Assembly (NCBI GenBank): GCA_017554235.1
Contig: JAFZIV010000022.1
Location: 1 to 41,149 of the forward strand
Length of the DNA: 41,149 nt
Reading direction: 5' to 3'
Origin: Selenomonadaceae bacterium
GTDB lineage: Bacteria; Bacillota; Negativicutes; Selenomonadales; Selenomonadaceae
Under the pieces are notes generated by a model. It did no database searches and was not told the origin of the DNA. It was given only the letters and a program-made list of their open reading frames with translations. Made by a program: the position numbers and the translations under genes. This document shows positions 41,119 to 41,149 of this stretch, in pieces. Numbering within the stretch: the first letter of the stretch is position 1; each line of letters opens with the position of its first letter.

Positions 41119-41149
41119 GCTGTAACACTCCACAGTCGTAAATTCCCGA

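Noticed and set aside
1..41149. Frequent AAAAATTTTT-like runs
   Set aside because: They can be explained by AT-rich composition, Lys/Phe/Asn codons and spacers after GGAGG sites. I could not separate them from background without a count.
1..41149. tRNA, rRNA or tmRNA genes
   Set aside because: No cloverleaf-like gene or rRNA segment was seen on either strand in the intergenic spaces.

Overview
The window is AT-rich, gene-dense chromosome from a Firmicute, most likely a Negativicute (Selenomonas/Veillonella-like). That placement is inferred from gene families: Bacillus-type PurF with Fe-S cysteines, YlqD next to RimM and TrmD, GatCA, a DUF512 protein, a glutamate synthase split into separate subunits, and CheV. 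Genes are tightly packed with strong GGAGG ribosome binding sites, frequent TTG/GTG starts and several overlapping ends.

Layout. 1-2.4 kb: the end of a sulfate-binding lipoprotein, a convergent histidine phosphatase, and an exported protein of unknown function. 2.4-5.2 kb: aroF-tyrA (tyrosine branch) and hisF. 5.2-8.9 kb, minus strand: purA-purF, a nitroreductase and yraN. 9.06-10.5 kb: a Tyr/Asp-rich protein with two RTX-like Gly-rich blocks. 10.6-13.8 kb: gatC-gatA (no gatB here) and a DUF512 protein. 13.8-16.3 kb, minus: ylqD-rimM-trmD and a membrane-anchored protein. 16.5-24.1 kb: ammonium assimilation, with glnA, a three-gene glutamate synthase and an interposed GNAT acetyltransferase. 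24.3-27.7 kb: two small winged-helix proteins and an MmeI-type single-chain restriction-modification enzyme. 27.8-39.8 kb: cheV, a putative glycosyltransferase gene split by an IStron, a double GT41 (OGT/SPINDLY-like) protein, aroA, cmk, plsC and a protein made of twelve TPRs. 40-41 kb, minus: pfkA, preceded by a possible structured leader.

The most striking element is the IStron at about 28943-30824. It is a group I intron joined to a tnpB gene and a probable omega-RNA, inserted five bases after a TTG start codon. The predicted splice (exon ending in U, intron ending in G) rebuilds the frame M-L-K-V-Y-I-I-C-P-G-G of the interrupted gene. The intron's guide sequence pairs with the same TTGCT that would be the transposon target.

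Two genome-scale patterns also stand out. First, the octamer CTGCGCGG/CCGCGCAG occurs about 36 times by hand count, on both strands and in all reading frames; well under one copy would be expected by chance, so it looks like an uptake-, Chi- or HIP1-like DNA motif. Second, a degenerate 7-nt repeat (AGTGATC, AGTGGTC, AGTGAAT) forms long hairpins that fill several intercistronic gaps exactly from the stop codon to the next Shine-Dalgarno.
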